DNA from: Ruania albidiflava DSM 18029
Lineage (GTDB): Bacteria; Actinomycetota; Actinomycetes; Actinomycetales; Beutenbergiaceae
DNA: 64,000 nt
Assembly: GCF_000421225.1 (NCBI RefSeq)
Contig: NZ_ATWL01000001.1
Span: 124,001 to 188,000, forward strand
Direction: 5' to 3'
The notes beneath the pieces are model-generated. The model was not told the DNA's origin, did no database searches, and saw only the letters and a list, made by a program, of their open reading frames with translations. Position 1 is the stretch's first letter. Each line of letters opens with the position of its first letter. Positions 44,123 through 53,595 of the stretch are shown in pieces. A program made the translations under genes and the position numbers.

Positions 44123-46228
44123 GTGACCCAGACCCACCAGCCCAGCCTGCTGGACGTGCGCAGCGCGCCACGTCCGCAGGCTGACGTGGCGGGGGTCGCC
44201 CAGGTGCTGGTGGATGTGTCCCTGCCGCACCTCGATCACACCTTCGACTACGCGATCCCGACGAAGCAGACGGACCAGGTCCGGCCAGGGGTGCGCGTGA
44301 AGGTGCGGTTCGCCGGTGTGGAACGGGACGGGTTCGTCGTCTCCCGCACCGCGCGTCCGAACCATGAGGGCACGCTGGCCCCGCTGCGCCGAGTCGTCTC
44401 CGGCGTACCGGTGCTCACCGGGGCTGTGCTGGACCTCGCTCGTGCGGTCTCAGCCCGCTATGCGGGCACCACCATGGATGTGCTGCGGCTCGCCGTACCG
44501 CCGCGTCATGCGCAGACAGAGAAGTCTGTGTTCGACAAACCGTCGGTGACCGCTCCGCAGTGGCGGGAGGAGCCCGGTGCTCTCCCAGATCCAGGAGCAG
44601 GGTCTACGCCTGAGCTCGCACCAGAACCCTGGTCTCCCTACCCTGGCGGCGCTGCCTTCCTCCGGCGGCTGCAGGCGGGAGATGCGCCTCGCGCGGTGTG
44701 GTCGGCACTGCCGACAGGACCGGTCGGCGTGCGGAGCGCGGAAGCTCCTCGCGCCGAGCAGCAGCTCGTCTCCGGCACCCACTGGGCGCATGCGATCACC
44801 GCTGCCGCAGCTGCCACCGTCCTCGGTGGCCGGACTGTCGTGGTCTGCCTGCCTGACAAACGTGACGTCGACACGCTGCACGAGGTGATGTCCACTGCCG
44901 GGCTCGAGCACGTGGTGCTCACTGCGGAGCAGGGGCGGGCAGCACGGTATCGCCGGTTCCTGCTGGCGCTGACCGGGCAGGCGAGAGTGGTGATCGGTAC
45001 CCGCTCGGCCGCCTTCGCACCGGTCGGGCAGCTCGGGCTGGTGGTGTGCTGGGACGACGGTGACGACCTGCACATCGAGCCGCGCGCCCCCTACCCGCAC
45101 ATCCGCGAGGTGCTCGCGCTGCGAGCGAACCTGGCGGGAGCCGCCGCACTGTTCGGCGGTTTCGTGCGCACACCGGAATCACAGCTGTTGGTGCGGGACG
45201 GGTGGGCCCGGGCGCTCCAGGCGCCGCGCGCGGTGGTGCGCGAGCATGCGGCACGCGTGCAGGCGCCCTCGGACGTCGATCTTGACCGGGAGGGTGCGGC
45301 TGGTCGGGCGCGGGTTCCGGGTGCGGCGATCCGGATGCTCCGTGCTGCGTTGGCGGACGGCCCGGTACTGGTCCAGGTGCCTCGCGCGGGTTACCTGCCC
45401 GTGGTGGCGTGCGTGCAGTGCCGCACGCCCGCCCGCTGTACCCACTGCCATGGTCCGCTCGCGCTGGCACGTGGTGACGGGGGTGCTCGGTGCTCCTGGT
45501 GCGCCCGGGCGCAGCTGGACTGGCGTTGTCCGGAGTGCGAGCACACCGGTCTGCGGGCAGTGCGGGTGGGGTCGCAGCGCACGGCTGAAGAGCTCGGTCG
45601 CGCCTTTCCTGGTGTGCTGGTGCGTACCTCTGGGGCCGACGGCGGAGTGTTGCCGAGCGTTGATGGCGCACCGCAGCTCGTGGTCGCCACACCGGGGGCA
45701 GAGCCGACGGCCGAGGGTGGCTACACGGCCGGGCTGCTGCTCGATGCGAACGTGCTGTCCTCTCGTCCGGAGCTGGGGGCCGGTGTGGAGGCACTGCGCA
45801 GGTGGATGCGTGCCGCTGCCCTGGTGCGGCCCCAGCACCGGGTGATGCTCCTTGGTCATGGCGCCCCGGTCCCGGTGCAAGCACTGGTGCGCTGGGACCC
45901 GGCGGGCTTCGCTGACCGTGAGCTGGACGAACGTGCGGAGCTGGAGTTCCCGCCACTGGTCCGGATGGCAGCGATCACCGGGGACGCCTCTGCCGTGCGA
46001 GCGTTCGCCCGGCGTCTGGAGCTACCGGACGAGGCAGTGCTGCTCGGCCCTGTGCAGCTGACCGAGGCTGAGCGAGGGGAGGAGGTCCAGGTACAGCTGC
46101 TTGCCCGCGCACCGCGAGAGCACGGACCGGCGCTGGCCCGCACGCTCATGCACGCGCAGGCGATCCGCAGCGCCCGGAAGGAGGCAGGTTCGCTGCGGGT
46201 ACGGATGGACCCGGACCGGTTGACCTGA
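44123..46228 (+). CDS. priA: PriA-like primosomal protein lacking helicase motifs
   Basis: 701 residues. The N-terminal DNA-binding domain (LVDVSLPHLDHTFDYAIP, RPGVRVKVRF) and the zinc-binding cysteine set CVQC-CTHC-CSWC-CPEC are preserved. The place of Walker A reads GTHWAHAITAAAAATVLGG and that of DEEH reads VVCWDDGDDLH, so ATP hydrolysis is not expected. Actinobacterial PriA proteins are commonly of this degenerate kind and probably act as primosome scaffolds. Start GTG 44123 was chosen by homology of the first residues; GTG 44099 is possible. Confidence 0.85.
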   Translation: MTQTHQPSLLDVRSAPRPQADVAGVAQVLVDVSLPHLDHTFDYAIPTKQTDQVRPGVRVKVRFAGVERDGFVVSRTARPNHEGTLAPLRRVVSGVPVLTGAVLDLARAVSARYAGTTMDVLRLAVPPRHAQTEKSVFDKPSVTAPQWREEPGALPDPGAGSTPELAPEPWSPYPGGAAFLRRLQAGDAPRAVWSALPTGPVGVRSAEAPRAEQQLVSGTHWAHAITAAAAATVLGGRTVVVCLPDKRDVDTLHEVMSTAGLEHVVLTAEQGRAARYRRFLLALTGQARVVIGTRSAAFAPVGQLGLVVCWDDGDDLHIEPRAPYPHIREVLALRANLAGAAALFGGFVRTPESQLLVRDGWARALQAPRAVVREHAARVQAPSDVDLDREGAAGRARVPGAAIRMLRAALADGPVLVQVPRAGYLPVVACVQCRTPARCTHCHGPLALARGDGGARCSWCARAQLDWRCPECEHTGLRAVRVGSQRTAEELGRAFPGVLVRTSGADGGVLPSVDGAPQLVVATPGAEPTAEGGYTAGLLLDANVLSSRPELGAGVEALRRWMRAAALVRPQHRVMLLGHGAPVPVQALVRWDPAGFADRELDERAELEFPPLVRMAAITGDASAVRAFARRLELPDEAVLLGPVQLTEAERGEEVQVQLLARAPREHGPALARTLMHAQAIRSARKEAGSLRVRMDPDRLT

Positions 46229-46332
46229 CAGCCCTGCTGGCGTCCCAGCCTGGGAGGTGAGCGTCTGCTGCCCGGGGACACGCCGAGACCACGGCGTGCT
46301 CCGCCGTCGTGCGGATGTGATGGGCTGGTGCC

Positions 46333-46953
46333 ATGACTGCGATCGACACGGTGGTGTTCGACTTCGGCCAGGTGCTGGTGGGCTGGGACCCGCGGCGGGT
46401 GTGGGCCGACGACCTGACCCCTGAGCAGGCCGACGACCTCCTGCACAGGGTGGGCTTCGCCGTCGTGAACCGGAGGCTGGACGCTGGCGCCCGCTGGGCG
46501 GACATCCGACCGGAGGTGGCTGCAGAGCTGGGTGATGACGTCCGCCACCTGGACACCTACCTGCGCGAGTACCACCGTTCGCTCACCGGGCCGGTCGAGG
46601 GGATGAGCGCTCTGGTCGAGGATGTGCGACGTGCCGGCGTGCGCACTGTCGGGCTGACCAACTGGGCTGCGGAGACGTTCCACCATGCGGCGGGCGGAGC
46701 CCCGGTCATCGGCACGATCACAGAGGTGCTCGTCTCCGGCCGGGAGGGGGTCGCAAAGCCCGACCCGGCGGTCTTCGCGCTGGCCGAGGAGCGGTTCGGC
46801 CTGGTGCCCGGGCAGACGGCGTTCCTGGACGACTCGGAGGCAAACGTCTCCGCAGCGCGTGCAGCCGGATGGCAGGCACACGTGTTCCTCGGCGCGGCGG
46901 AGGCCCGCTCCTGGTTGCACAGCCTCGGTCTGGCGCTTCCTGCTGCGGGCTGA
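46333..46953 (+). CDS. HAD-superfamily hydrolase (YihX-like)
   Basis: 206 residues. Motif I is VVFDFGQVLVG, in which the second Asp of DxD is Gly, as in YihX-like sugar phosphatases and epoxide-hydrolase N-domains. Motif II is VGLTNW, motif III the Lys of GVAKPDP, and motif IV FLDDSEANVSAARAAG. Probably a small-molecule phosphatase; the substrate is unknown. It stands alone between priA and fmt. Confidence 0.83.
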   Translation: MTAIDTVVFDFGQVLVGWDPRRVWADDLTPEQADDLLHRVGFAVVNRRLDAGARWADIRPEVAAELGDDVRHLDTYLREYHRSLTGPVEGMSALVEDVRRAGVRTVGLTNWAAETFHHAAGGAPVIGTITEVLVSGREGVAKPDPAVFALAEERFGLVPGQTAFLDDSEANVSAARAAGWQAHVFLGAAEARSWLHSLGLALPAAG

Positions 46954-47065
46954 GCGACACCGCGCCGCAGCCAGGTGTGGCGCGTACGGGCACACGCCCG
47001 GCACGGTGATCTTTCCTGCTGGCGGCTGCTGCAGGCGGACCGGTCAGCCGGTGCACAGCTGCTTC

Positions 47066-47071
47066 TAGACT
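47066..47071 (+). promoter_or_regulatory. Leaderless -10 of fmt
   Basis: TAGACT, seven bases before ATG 47079, no Shine-Dalgarno. Confidence 0.6.
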
Positions 47072-47078
47072 TGCGACC

Positions 47079-48044
47079 ATGCGAGTTCTGTTCGCGGGGA
47101 CGCCCGCAGTGGCGGTGCCCTCTCTCGAGGCGCTGCTGGCCAGCGACCACGAGGTGGTCGGCGCGCTCACCCGGCCGCCAGCACCGGTGGGACGCAAGCG
47201 GGTGCTCACCCCCAGCCCGGTGCACACTGCCGCAGAGGCGGCCGGGGTGCGGGTGATCACCTCCAACCGTCCGCACGAGCAGGACACGCTCGCGGCCCTG
47301 ACCGAGCTGGCTCCCGATGTGGTGGCGGTGGTGGCCTACGGTGCGCTGGTCCGCTCGCCCGCGCTCGAGGTCCCCCGGCACGGCTGGATCAACCTGCACT
47401 TCTCCCTCCTGCCGGCCTGGCGGGGTGCGGCACCGGTCCAGCACGCGATCATGGCCGGGGACCAGATCACCGGAGCAAGCACGTTCCAGATCGAGGCCGG
47501 ACTGGACACCGGCCCGGTGCTGGGCACGATGACCGAGACGATCCGGCCTCGGGACACCAGCGGCGAGCTGCTCGACCGGTTGGCCCGCGCCGGCGCGCCG
47601 CTGCTGGTGGCCACGTTGGACGCGTTGGCCTCCGGTGCGGCCGACCCGAGACCGCAACCGGCGGACGGGGTGAGCCTGGCACCCCGGCTGCGCAGTGCCG
47701 ATGCTCAGGTGGACTGGTCGCTACCGGCGCAGGTGGTGGACCGCCGGATCCGCGGCTGCACACCGGCCCCGGGTGCGTGGACCACGCTCGCCGGCGGACG
47801 GTTCAAGCTCGGGCCGGTCCGCCCGCAGCCGGACGCGCAGAGGTCCGGTGACGCCCAGCCGCTGGCCCCGGGAGAGATCCGCGCCGACGGCGGCGCAGTG
47901 GCGGTGGGCACCGGCACCGTTCCCGTGCTGCTGGACCGGGTGGCTCCTCCCGGCAAGGGCTGGATGGCTGCCGCGGACTGGGTACGTGGGGCGCGGCTGC
48001 AGGTCGGGGCTACGTTCGACGGCGGAGCGGAGGTGGCTCGGTGA
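47079..48044 (+). CDS. fmt: Methionyl-tRNA formyltransferase
   Basis: 321 residues. [16 protein letters not shown] starts the Rossmann fold; [18 protein letters not shown] contains the 10-formyl-THF site and conserved catalytic residues (Asn, His, later Asp in GLDTGPVL). C-terminal OB-like domain from [14 protein letters not shown]. Makes fMet-tRNA for initiation. Overlaps rsmB by GTGA. Confidence 0.95.
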   Translation: MRVLFAGTPAVAVPSLEALLASDHEVVGALTRPPAPVGRKRVLTPSPVHTAAEAAGVRVITSNRPHEQDTLAALTELAPDVVAVVAYGALVRSPALEVPRHGWINLHFSLLPAWRGAAPVQHAIMAGDQITGASTFQIEAGLDTGPVLGTMTETIRPRDTSGELLDRLARAGAPLLVATLDALASGAADPRPQPADGVSLAPRLRSADAQVDWSLPAQVVDRRIRGCTPAPGAWTTLAGGRFKLGPVRPQPDAQRSGDAQPLAPGEIRADGGAVAVGTGTVPVLLDRVAPPGKGWMAAADWVRGARLQVGATFDGGAEVAR

Positions 48045-49543
48045 GCGCGCCGGGATCGGGTGGTCGCTCCGGTCGAGGTGGTTCGTCCGGGCACCGGCGC
48101 CCAGGTCCTGGGCGGGACCGCCGCCGGTCGCGCAGCAGGCAGGCGCCCCGCGAGCGGGTGCGCAGCGCCGATCCAGCCCGACGGGCCGCCTGGGATGCGC
48201 TGCGCGCCGTAGGCCAGAGCGGTGCGTACGCGAACCTGGTGCTCCCGCCGATGCTCCGGGAGCGCCGCATCTCCGGTCGGGACGCAGCGTTCGCCACTGA
48301 GCTGGCCTATGGCACGCTCCGGCTCCGGGGCCGCTACGACGCAGTGCTCGACGCTGTTGCAGACCGCGGCGTGCAGAGCATCGACCCGCCAGTGCTGGAC
48401 GCGCTCCGGCTCGGGGTGCACCAGCTGCTGGGCATGCGCGTGCCTGACCACGCCGCCGTGTCCGCGACCGTGGGCCTGGCCCGCGAGGCGGTCGGCGCCG
48501 GACCTGCACAGTTCGTGAACGCCGTGCTGCGCAAGGTCGCCGCTCAGGACCTCGATACCTGGTTGGCACAGATCGGAGCCACAGCGGACGACCAGACGCA
48601 ACGCCTCGCCGTCACCGGCTCGCACCCGGCGTGGATCGTGCGCGCGTTCCGGCAAGCACTGGCGGAGACGACCGCGGGCGCCGGGGACCTGCCGGAGCTG
48701 GTGCAGGCGAACAACTCCTCTCCCGCAGTGCACCTGGTGCTCCGGCCAGGCCTGGTGCAGCCAGAAGAGGTGCACAGCACCGAACCCGGTCGCTGGACGC
48801 CGACCGCACAGGTGCTCACCGCCGGCGACCCGCATGCCATCCCGGCAGTACGCGAAGCGCGAGCCGGCATCCAGGACGAAGGCAGCCAGCTGGTGACGCT
48901 GGTGGCCGCCGCGGCACCGGTGAGCGGCAGCGACCGCACCTGGCTCGACCTGTGCGCCGGCCCCGGCGGCAAGGCCGCACTGTTCGGTGCCCTGCTCGCC
49001 GAGCGGGACACCAGCGGTGAGCTGCTCGCCAACGAGGTCGCCGAGCACCGGGCACAGCTGGTCCGCAGCTCCACCGCGGCTGTGCAGGAGAAGCTCCCCG
49101 GGCTGTCGGTGCGCACCGGCGACGGGCGAGAGATCGGTGCCGAGCTGCCGGGGCACTTCGACCGCGCGCTGGTCGACGTGCCCTGCACCGGTCTGGGTGC
49201 GTTGCGCCGCCGGCCCGAGGCCCGCTGGCGGCGTCGCACCGCCGACCTGGCTGAGCTGGGGGTGCTGCAGCGGGAGCTGCTCACCGCGGCGCTCGAGGCG
49301 GTCCGGCCCGGGGGAGTGGTCTCCTACATCACCTGTTCCCCGCACCTGGCCGAGACTCGCCTGGTGGTCGAGGACGTGGTCAGACGCACCGGTGCCGCCG
49401 AGGTGCTCGACGCCGTGGGGATCGCGGCCGAGGTGACCACAGCACCGCTGACCGACCAGCAGGGTCCCTACCTGCAGCTCTGGCCGCACCGGCACGGCAC
49501 GGACGCGATGTTCTGCGCGGTGCTGCGCCGTACCGGGGCCTGA
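48041..49543 (+). CDS. rsmB: 16S rRNA m5C967 methyltransferase
   Basis: 500 residues. A basic, low-complexity N-terminal tail ([17 protein letters not shown]...) precedes a NusB-like RNA-binding domain, then the Rossmann methyltransferase: [14 protein letters not shown] binds AdoMet, [19 protein letters not shown] holds one catalytic Cys and [13 protein letters not shown] the other. Translationally coupled to fmt. Confidence 0.93.
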   Translation: MSAPGSGGRSGRGGSSGHRRPGPGRDRRRSRSRQAPRERVRSADPARRAAWDALRAVGQSGAYANLVLPPMLRERRISGRDAAFATELAYGTLRLRGRYDAVLDAVADRGVQSIDPPVLDALRLGVHQLLGMRVPDHAAVSATVGLAREAVGAGPAQFVNAVLRKVAAQDLDTWLAQIGATADDQTQRLAVTGSHPAWIVRAFRQALAETTAGAGDLPELVQANNSSPAVHLVLRPGLVQPEEVHSTEPGRWTPTAQVLTAGDPHAIPAVREARAGIQDEGSQLVTLVAAAAPVSGSDRTWLDLCAGPGGKAALFGALLAERDTSGELLANEVAEHRAQLVRSSTAAVQEKLPGLSVRTGDGREIGAELPGHFDRALVDVPCTGLGALRRRPEARWRRRTADLAELGVLQRELLTAALEAVRPGGVVSYITCSPHLAETRLVVEDVVRRTGAAEVLDAVGIAAEVTTAPLTDQQGPYLQLWPHRHGTDAMFCAVLRRTGA

Positions 49544-49587
49544 CGGCGGCGTCCGGGCGGGCACAGCGCGCGCCCCGGCGTTCCCAG

Positions 49588-49593
49588 TAGGCT
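49588..49593 (+). promoter_or_regulatory. Leaderless -10 of rpe
   Basis: TAGGCT, seven bases before ATG 49601, no Shine-Dalgarno. Confidence 0.6.
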
Positions 49594-49600
49594 CGGCCCT

Positions 49601-50266
49601 ATGGCGATCCTGATCTCCCCGAGCGTGCTGAACTCGGACCTGTCGAACCTGGCCGGCGAGGTCGGCCGGATCGGTGCTGCCGACTACGTGCACCTGGACG
49701 TGATGGACAACCATTTCGTGCCGAACCTGACCTTCGGCCTCCCGGTGGTGGAAAAGGTGATCGCGAGCACCGGGTTGCCGGCGGACGTGCACCTGATGAT
49801 CGAGGATCCGGACACCTGGGCCCCGGCCTACGCCGAGGTAGGGGCCGCTTCGGTGACGTTCCATGCCGAGGCGTCCACCGCACCCGTGCGGCTGGCCCGC
49901 GAGCTGCGCCGGCTCGGTGCACGCGCCGCGATCGCGCTCCGCCCGGCCACCGACGTGGCGGCGTACCTGGACCTGCTGCCCGAGTTCGACATGGTGCTGG
50001 TGATGACCGTCGAGCCCGGGTTCGGCGGGCAGTCGTTCATCACCGGCACGTTGCCCAAGATCCGCCGCACCCGGGACGCCATCACTGCACTGGACCGGGA
50101 CATCTGGGTGCAGGTGGACGGTGGCGTCTCCCGGGAGACGATCGGCGAGGCGGCCGCAGCTGGTGCGAACATGTTCGTAGCCGGGTCGGCGGTGTACAGC
50201 GCCGAGGACCCGAACGGCGCGATCGAGGAGCTGCGCACGCTGGCCACCGCTGCCTACCGGGACTGA
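49601..50266 (+). CDS. rpe: Ribulose-phosphate 3-epimerase
   Basis: 221-residue TIM barrel of the pentose phosphate pathway. [13 protein letters not shown], metal ligands in [12 protein letters not shown] and [19 protein letters not shown] and VDGGVSRET are all in order. Confidence 0.96.
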   Translation: MAILISPSVLNSDLSNLAGEVGRIGAADYVHLDVMDNHFVPNLTFGLPVVEKVIASTGLPADVHLMIEDPDTWAPAYAEVGAASVTFHAEASTAPVRLARELRRLGARAAIALRPATDVAAYLDLLPEFDMVLVMTVEPGFGGQSFITGTLPKIRRTRDAITALDRDIWVQVDGGVSRETIGEAAAAGANMFVAGSAVYSAEDPNGAIEELRTLATAAYRD

Positions 50267-50301
50267 GCCGCACCGGCCGCCAGGCCACGGGCGCGCACGC
50301 G

Positions 50302-50319
50302 GCAGCACCTTGGTGCTGC
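50302..50319 (+). terminator. Possible terminator hairpin after rpe
   Basis: GCAGCACC-tt-GGTGCTGC is a perfect 8-base inverted repeat 35 bases past the rpe stop, with no T-run. Confidence 0.35.
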
Positions 50320-50409
50320 GCCGGTCCACGCCGCTGTGTGGCCCGCGTACCGGCTCTCGGTGTGGCGCACGTGACAAGGCCGCGCTGCCCCTCACCTCAG
50401 CAGGTGTGC

Positions 50410-50415
50410 GATACT
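50410..50415 (+). promoter_or_regulatory. Extended -10 before the FMN riboswitch
   Basis: GATACT with TG and one base immediately upstream forms an extended -10; transcription would begin near 50422, ten bases before the aptamer. Confidence 0.45.
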
Positions 50416-50431
50416 GGCAGGTGAGTCCAAC

Positions 50432-50553
50432 GTGCTCCGGGGTCGGTGAAAGTCCGAACCGGCGGTGACAGTCCGCGACCCGGCCGCTCCGGCGGTCGGT
50501 TGACCTGGTGAAACTCCAGGACCGACGGTTAAAGTCCGGATGGGAGGTAGCAC
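50432..50553 (+). promoter_or_regulatory. FMN riboswitch (RFN element)
   Basis: All conserved RFN blocks are readable in order: GGGTCGGTGAAAGTCCGAAC, CGGCGGTGACAGTCCGCGA, GGTTGACCTGGTGAAACTCC, ACCGACGGTTAAAGTCCGGA and TGGGAGGTAGCAC. P1 closes by GTGCT (50432-50436) with AGCAC (50549-50553). FMN binding normally lowers expression of riboflavin synthesis or uptake genes; here the downstream genes are an ABC permease and a lipoprotein, so the switch controls uptake. Confidence 0.95.
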
Positions 50554-50554
50554 G

Positions 50555-50604
50555 CGGCGTCGGCCCCCGACGCCGGTGGGACGGTTTGCACCGTGCACCG
50601 TCCC
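50555..50604 (+). promoter_or_regulatory. Expression-platform hairpins downstream of the FMN aptamer
   Basis: CGGCGTCGG-ccc-CCGACGCCG (50555-50575) is a perfect 9-base stem one base past the aptamer, and GGGACGGT/ACCGTCCC (50578-50604) is an 8-base stem enclosing a shorter ACGGT/ACCGT alternative. These are candidates for the switching terminator or for occlusion of the GGGGAAGGGAA ribosome site. Confidence 0.55.
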
Positions 50605-50642
50605 GACCCCGGGTGTGCACCTGGGGAAGGGAACGCAGGCCG

Positions 50643-51392
50643 GTGCAGCGAGCAGCCAGCAGGCGGCAGACGATCGCCGCCCCGGTGATCTTCGCCGTCA
50701 TCGTGGTCCTGCTCTGGCAGGCCGCGAGCCTGGCCGTCCCCGCCCGGGTGCTGCCCGCCCCGAACGATCTCGTCGACCGGCTCTCCCTCGAGCTGAGCAA
50801 CGGTATCCTCGGCTACACCCTCGTCACCCTCACCGAGAGCTTCCTGGGGTGCCTGCTCGGCCTCCTGGTGGCTCTCCCGTTGGGCTATCTGGTGGCACAT
50901 TCCGACTGGGCGAACCGGGCGATCGGTCCGTACCTGGCCGCATCGCAGGCGATCCCCGCAGTGGCACTGGCCCCGCTGATCGTGCTCTGGTTCGGCTACG
51001 GGCAGCTCCCGATCGCGCTGCTGTGCGCACTCCTGGTGTTCTTCCCGATCTTCGTCAACACCCAGCTGGGCCTGACCACGCTGGATGCCGACATCATCGG
51101 CGCGGCACAGCTCGACGGCGCCGGCCGCTGGCGGCGGCTGGTCTCGATCGAGGCGCCGTTGGCGCTGCCGTCGCTGCTGGCCGGGATCCGCAACGGGTTC
51201 GTCCTGTCCGTCACCGGTGCGGTGGTGGGGGAGTTCGTGATGGGCGGGCAGGGCCTGGGGCTGCTGCTCTCCGTGTACCGGGACCGCTCGGACACGGAAG
51301 GGATGTTCGCCACCCTCATCGTCCTGGCCGCGGCCGCGGTCGGGATCTACCTGCTGATGAGAGCTCTGGAGAGGCGAGTGCGATGGTGGTGA
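50643..51392 (+). CDS. ribX: ABC transporter permease, probable riboflavin uptake (RibX-like)
   Basis: 249 residues, about six hydrophobic segments, with the binding-protein-dependent permease core (FLGCLLGLLVALPLGYLVAHS, the EAA-loop region GAAQLDGAGRWRRLVSIEAPLALP). Family matches include SsuC/ThiX-like permeases. The FMN riboswitch directly upstream points to flavin as substrate, matching the RibXY systems predicted in other bacteria. GTG 50643 follows GGGGAAGGGAA. Overlaps the binding-protein gene by ten bases. No ATPase gene is adjacent. Confidence 0.75.
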   Translation: MQRAASRRQTIAAPVIFAVIVVLLWQAASLAVPARVLPAPNDLVDRLSLELSNGILGYTLVTLTESFLGCLLGLLVALPLGYLVAHSDWANRAIGPYLAASQAIPAVALAPLIVLWFGYGQLPIALLCALLVFFPIFVNTQLGLTTLDADIIGAAQLDGAGRWRRLVSIEAPLALPSLLAGIRNGFVLSVTGAVVGEFVMGGQGLGLLLSVYRDRSDTEGMFATLIVLAAAAVGIYLLMRALERRVRWW

Positions 51393-52399
51393 CCCGACGA
51401 CAGATGATCGCGGCGATGACAGCGGCCGCGGGCCTGGTGGTGCTGGCCGGCTGCTCCGCCGGTGACGACGGTGACGGGGGCGGTGGCGATGCTGATCTGG
51501 CAGAGCTGACCCTCGGGCTGACCTATGTCCCGAACGTCCAGTTCGCACCGTTCTACCTGGCCGAGCAGAACGGCTACTTCACCGATGCGGGCGTGGACGT
51601 GACCCTGCGCCACCACGGCGAGTCCGAGGACCTCTTCGGTGCGCTGACCAACGGCACCGAGGATGTGGTGGTCGCCGGTGGCGACGAGATGATGCAGGCC
51701 CGCGACCAAGACGTGCCGGTGGTGGACATCGCCACCCTGTACACCAGCTACCCGGTCGCGCTCATCGTGCCCACCGACTCCGACATCACGGCCCCGGCCG
51801 ACCTCGATGGGCACACTGTCGGTGTGCCGGGCCCGTTCGGGGAGACCTACTTCGGGCTGCTCGCGATGCTGCAGGCCGCGAACCTCACCGAGGACGACGT
51901 CCAGGTGGAGTACATCGGCTTCACCCAGCAGGATGCGCTGAGCGCGGGACATGTGGACGCTGTCATGGGCTACAGCAACAACGACGTCCCCCAGTTCGCC
52001 GCCACCGGCCTAGAGGTGCGTGCGGTGCCGCTCGGTGACGTTCCGCTGGTCGGCATCGGTCTGGGCAGCACCGACGAGCTGCTCACCAGCAAGCCGGAGG
52101 CGCTTCGGGCAGTGGTGCAGGCCGTCGGCCGGGCGGTGGCTGACATCGTCGCCGACCCAGAGGCGGGGGTGGACGCTGCAGCGGAGGCGATGCCCGGTAC
52201 GGTCTCCGACGAGCAGCGGGCCATCATGTCGGCCACGATGCAGTCGACCGTACCGCTGTACGGGGACCTGAGCGTCCCGTTCGGGACGCACACCGGCCCC
52301 TGGGAGGAGATGTCGGCGTTCCTCGCTGAGAGTGGGCTCACCGAGCAGCCCGTCCCAGCAGACGAGGCATATACCGATGCGCTCGTCGGGGCCGAGTAG
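51383..52399 (+). CDS. ribY: Substrate-binding lipoprotein, probable riboflavin uptake (RibY-like)
   Basis: 338 residues. Signal peptide with twin Arg (TRRQMIA) and lipobox VLAGC, cysteine at about residue 24, followed by an acidic Gly/Asp linker. The mature part is an NMT1/THI5-like periplasmic binding fold: LGLTYVPNVQFAPFYLAEQ, AGGDEMMQARDQ, PADLDGHTVGVPGPFGETY. NMT1 proteins bind thiamine precursors or, in RibY, riboflavin; the RFN control favours riboflavin. The TAG stop overlaps the hisE -10. Confidence 0.75.
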   Translation: MVVTRRQMIAAMTAAAGLVVLAGCSAGDDGDGGGGDADLAELTLGLTYVPNVQFAPFYLAEQNGYFTDAGVDVTLRHHGESEDLFGALTNGTEDVVVAGGDEMMQARDQDVPVVDIATLYTSYPVALIVPTDSDITAPADLDGHTVGVPGPFGETYFGLLAMLQAANLTEDDVQVEYIGFTQQDALSAGHVDAVMGYSNNDVPQFAATGLEVRAVPLGDVPLVGIGLGSTDELLTSKPEALRAVVQAVGRAVADIVADPEAGVDAAAEAMPGTVSDEQRAIMSATMQSTVPLYGDLSVPFGTHTGPWEEMSAFLAESGLTEQPVPADEAYTDALVGAE

Positions 52400-52402
52400 G
52401 CT
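52397..52402 (+). promoter_or_regulatory. Leaderless -10 of hisE overlapping the ribY stop
   Basis: TAGGCT starts with the TAG stop of the lipoprotein gene and ends six bases before GTG 52409. This isolates hisE from the riboswitch-controlled transcript. Confidence 0.6.
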
Positions 52403-52408
52403 CGGGGC

Positions 52409-52672
52409 GTGAAGACGTTCGAGGACCTGTTTGCCGAGCTCCAGCACAAGGCGCAGACCCGCCCCGAGGGCTCGGGCACAGTGGCGCAGCTGGACGCCGG
52501 TATCCATGCCATCGGCAAGAAGATCGTCGAGGAGGCGGCCGAGGTCTGGATGGCCGCTGAGTACCAGAGCGACGCGGAGGCGGCCGAAGAGATCTCCCAG
52601 CTGCTCTACCACCTGCAGGTGATGATGATCGCCCGCGGTCTGACCCTCGAGGATGTCTACACCCATCTATGA
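52409..52672 (+). CDS. hisE: Phosphoribosyl-ATP pyrophosphatase
   Basis: 87 residues, all-alpha MazG-like fold for step two of histidine synthesis. [11 protein letters not shown], the metal-binding [16 protein letters not shown] and [14 protein letters not shown] helices are present. Separate from hisI, as usual in actinobacteria. hisG follows after 71 bases. Confidence 0.95.
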   Translation: MKTFEDLFAELQHKAQTRPEGSGTVAQLDAGIHAIGKKIVEEAAEVWMAAEYQSDAEAAEEISQLLYHLQVMMIARGLTLEDVYTHL

Positions 52673-52743
52673 CCACCTGCCCGTCCCACCCTGAACACCG
52701 CCCGGACGCCAGCTGACGCCCGGAGAGCCGAGTAAGGAATCCC

Positions 52744-53586
52744 GTGCTTCGAATCGCCGTGCCCAACAAGGGTGCCCTGTCCGAGCCCGCCAGCCAGATG
52801 CTCCGGGAGGCCGGTTACCGGCAGCGCCGGGACGGTCGCGAGCTGGTGCTGCCGGATGTGGAGAACGAGGTCGAGTTCTTCTTCCTACGCCCACGCGACA
52901 TCGCCGTGTACGTCGGCGAAGGCGTCGTGGACGCCGGGATCACCGGCCGCGACCTGCTGGTGGACTCCGGGGTGGATGCGGTCGAGCACCGGGCGCTCGG
53001 CTTCGCCCACTCCACGTTCCACTACGCGGCCCCGGCTGGCACGATGAGCGAGCTGTCCGACATCGAGGGCAAACGAGTGGCGACCTCCTACGAGGTGGTG
53101 GTCCGCCGGCACCTCGCCGAGCAGCAGATCGACGCGCACGTGGTGCGCCTCGACGGTGCGATCGAGTCCACGGTGCAGCTCGGGGTGGCCGACCTGGTGG
53201 CGGACGTGGTGGAGACCGGCAGCACGCTGCGCGCCGCCGGCCTGGAGGTCTTCGGGGAACCGATCCTGCGGTCCGAGGCGGTGCTGATCCGACCCACTGG
53301 CGACCCCAAGCCCGGGCTGGACGTGCTGGACCGGCGGCTGAACGGCGTGCTGGTGGCGCACGAGTACGTGCTGATGGACTACGACTGCCCGGTGGAGCAC
53401 GTGAACGCCTGCGTGGCGGTGACCCCAGGTCTGGAGTCGCCCACGGTCTCCCCGCTGCACGACCGTGGCTGGGTGGCTGTCCGGGCGATGGTGCCGCGTC
53501 GGCGGACGAACCCGATCATGGACCAGCTCTACGGCCTGGGCGCGCGGGCCATCATCGTCACCACCATCCACGCGAGCAGGCTCTGA
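52744..53586 (+). CDS. hisG: ATP phosphoribosyltransferase, long form
   Basis: 280 residues, first committed step of histidine synthesis. [15 protein letters not shown], the PRPP-binding [19 protein letters not shown] and a C-terminal ACT-like domain ([19 protein letters not shown]) identify the HisZ-independent, histidine-inhibited long form. GTG start with TAAGGAA upstream. Confidence 0.96.
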   Translation: MLRIAVPNKGALSEPASQMLREAGYRQRRDGRELVLPDVENEVEFFFLRPRDIAVYVGEGVVDAGITGRDLLVDSGVDAVEHRALGFAHSTFHYAAPAGTMSELSDIEGKRVATSYEVVVRRHLAEQQIDAHVVRLDGAIESTVQLGVADLVADVVETGSTLRAAGLEVFGEPILRSEAVLIRPTGDPKPGLDVLDRRLNGVLVAHEYVLMDYDCPVEHVNACVAVTPGLESPTVSPLHDRGWVAVRAMVPRRRTNPIMDQLYGLGARAIIVTTIHASRL

Positions 53587-53595
53587 CGGAGCGCT

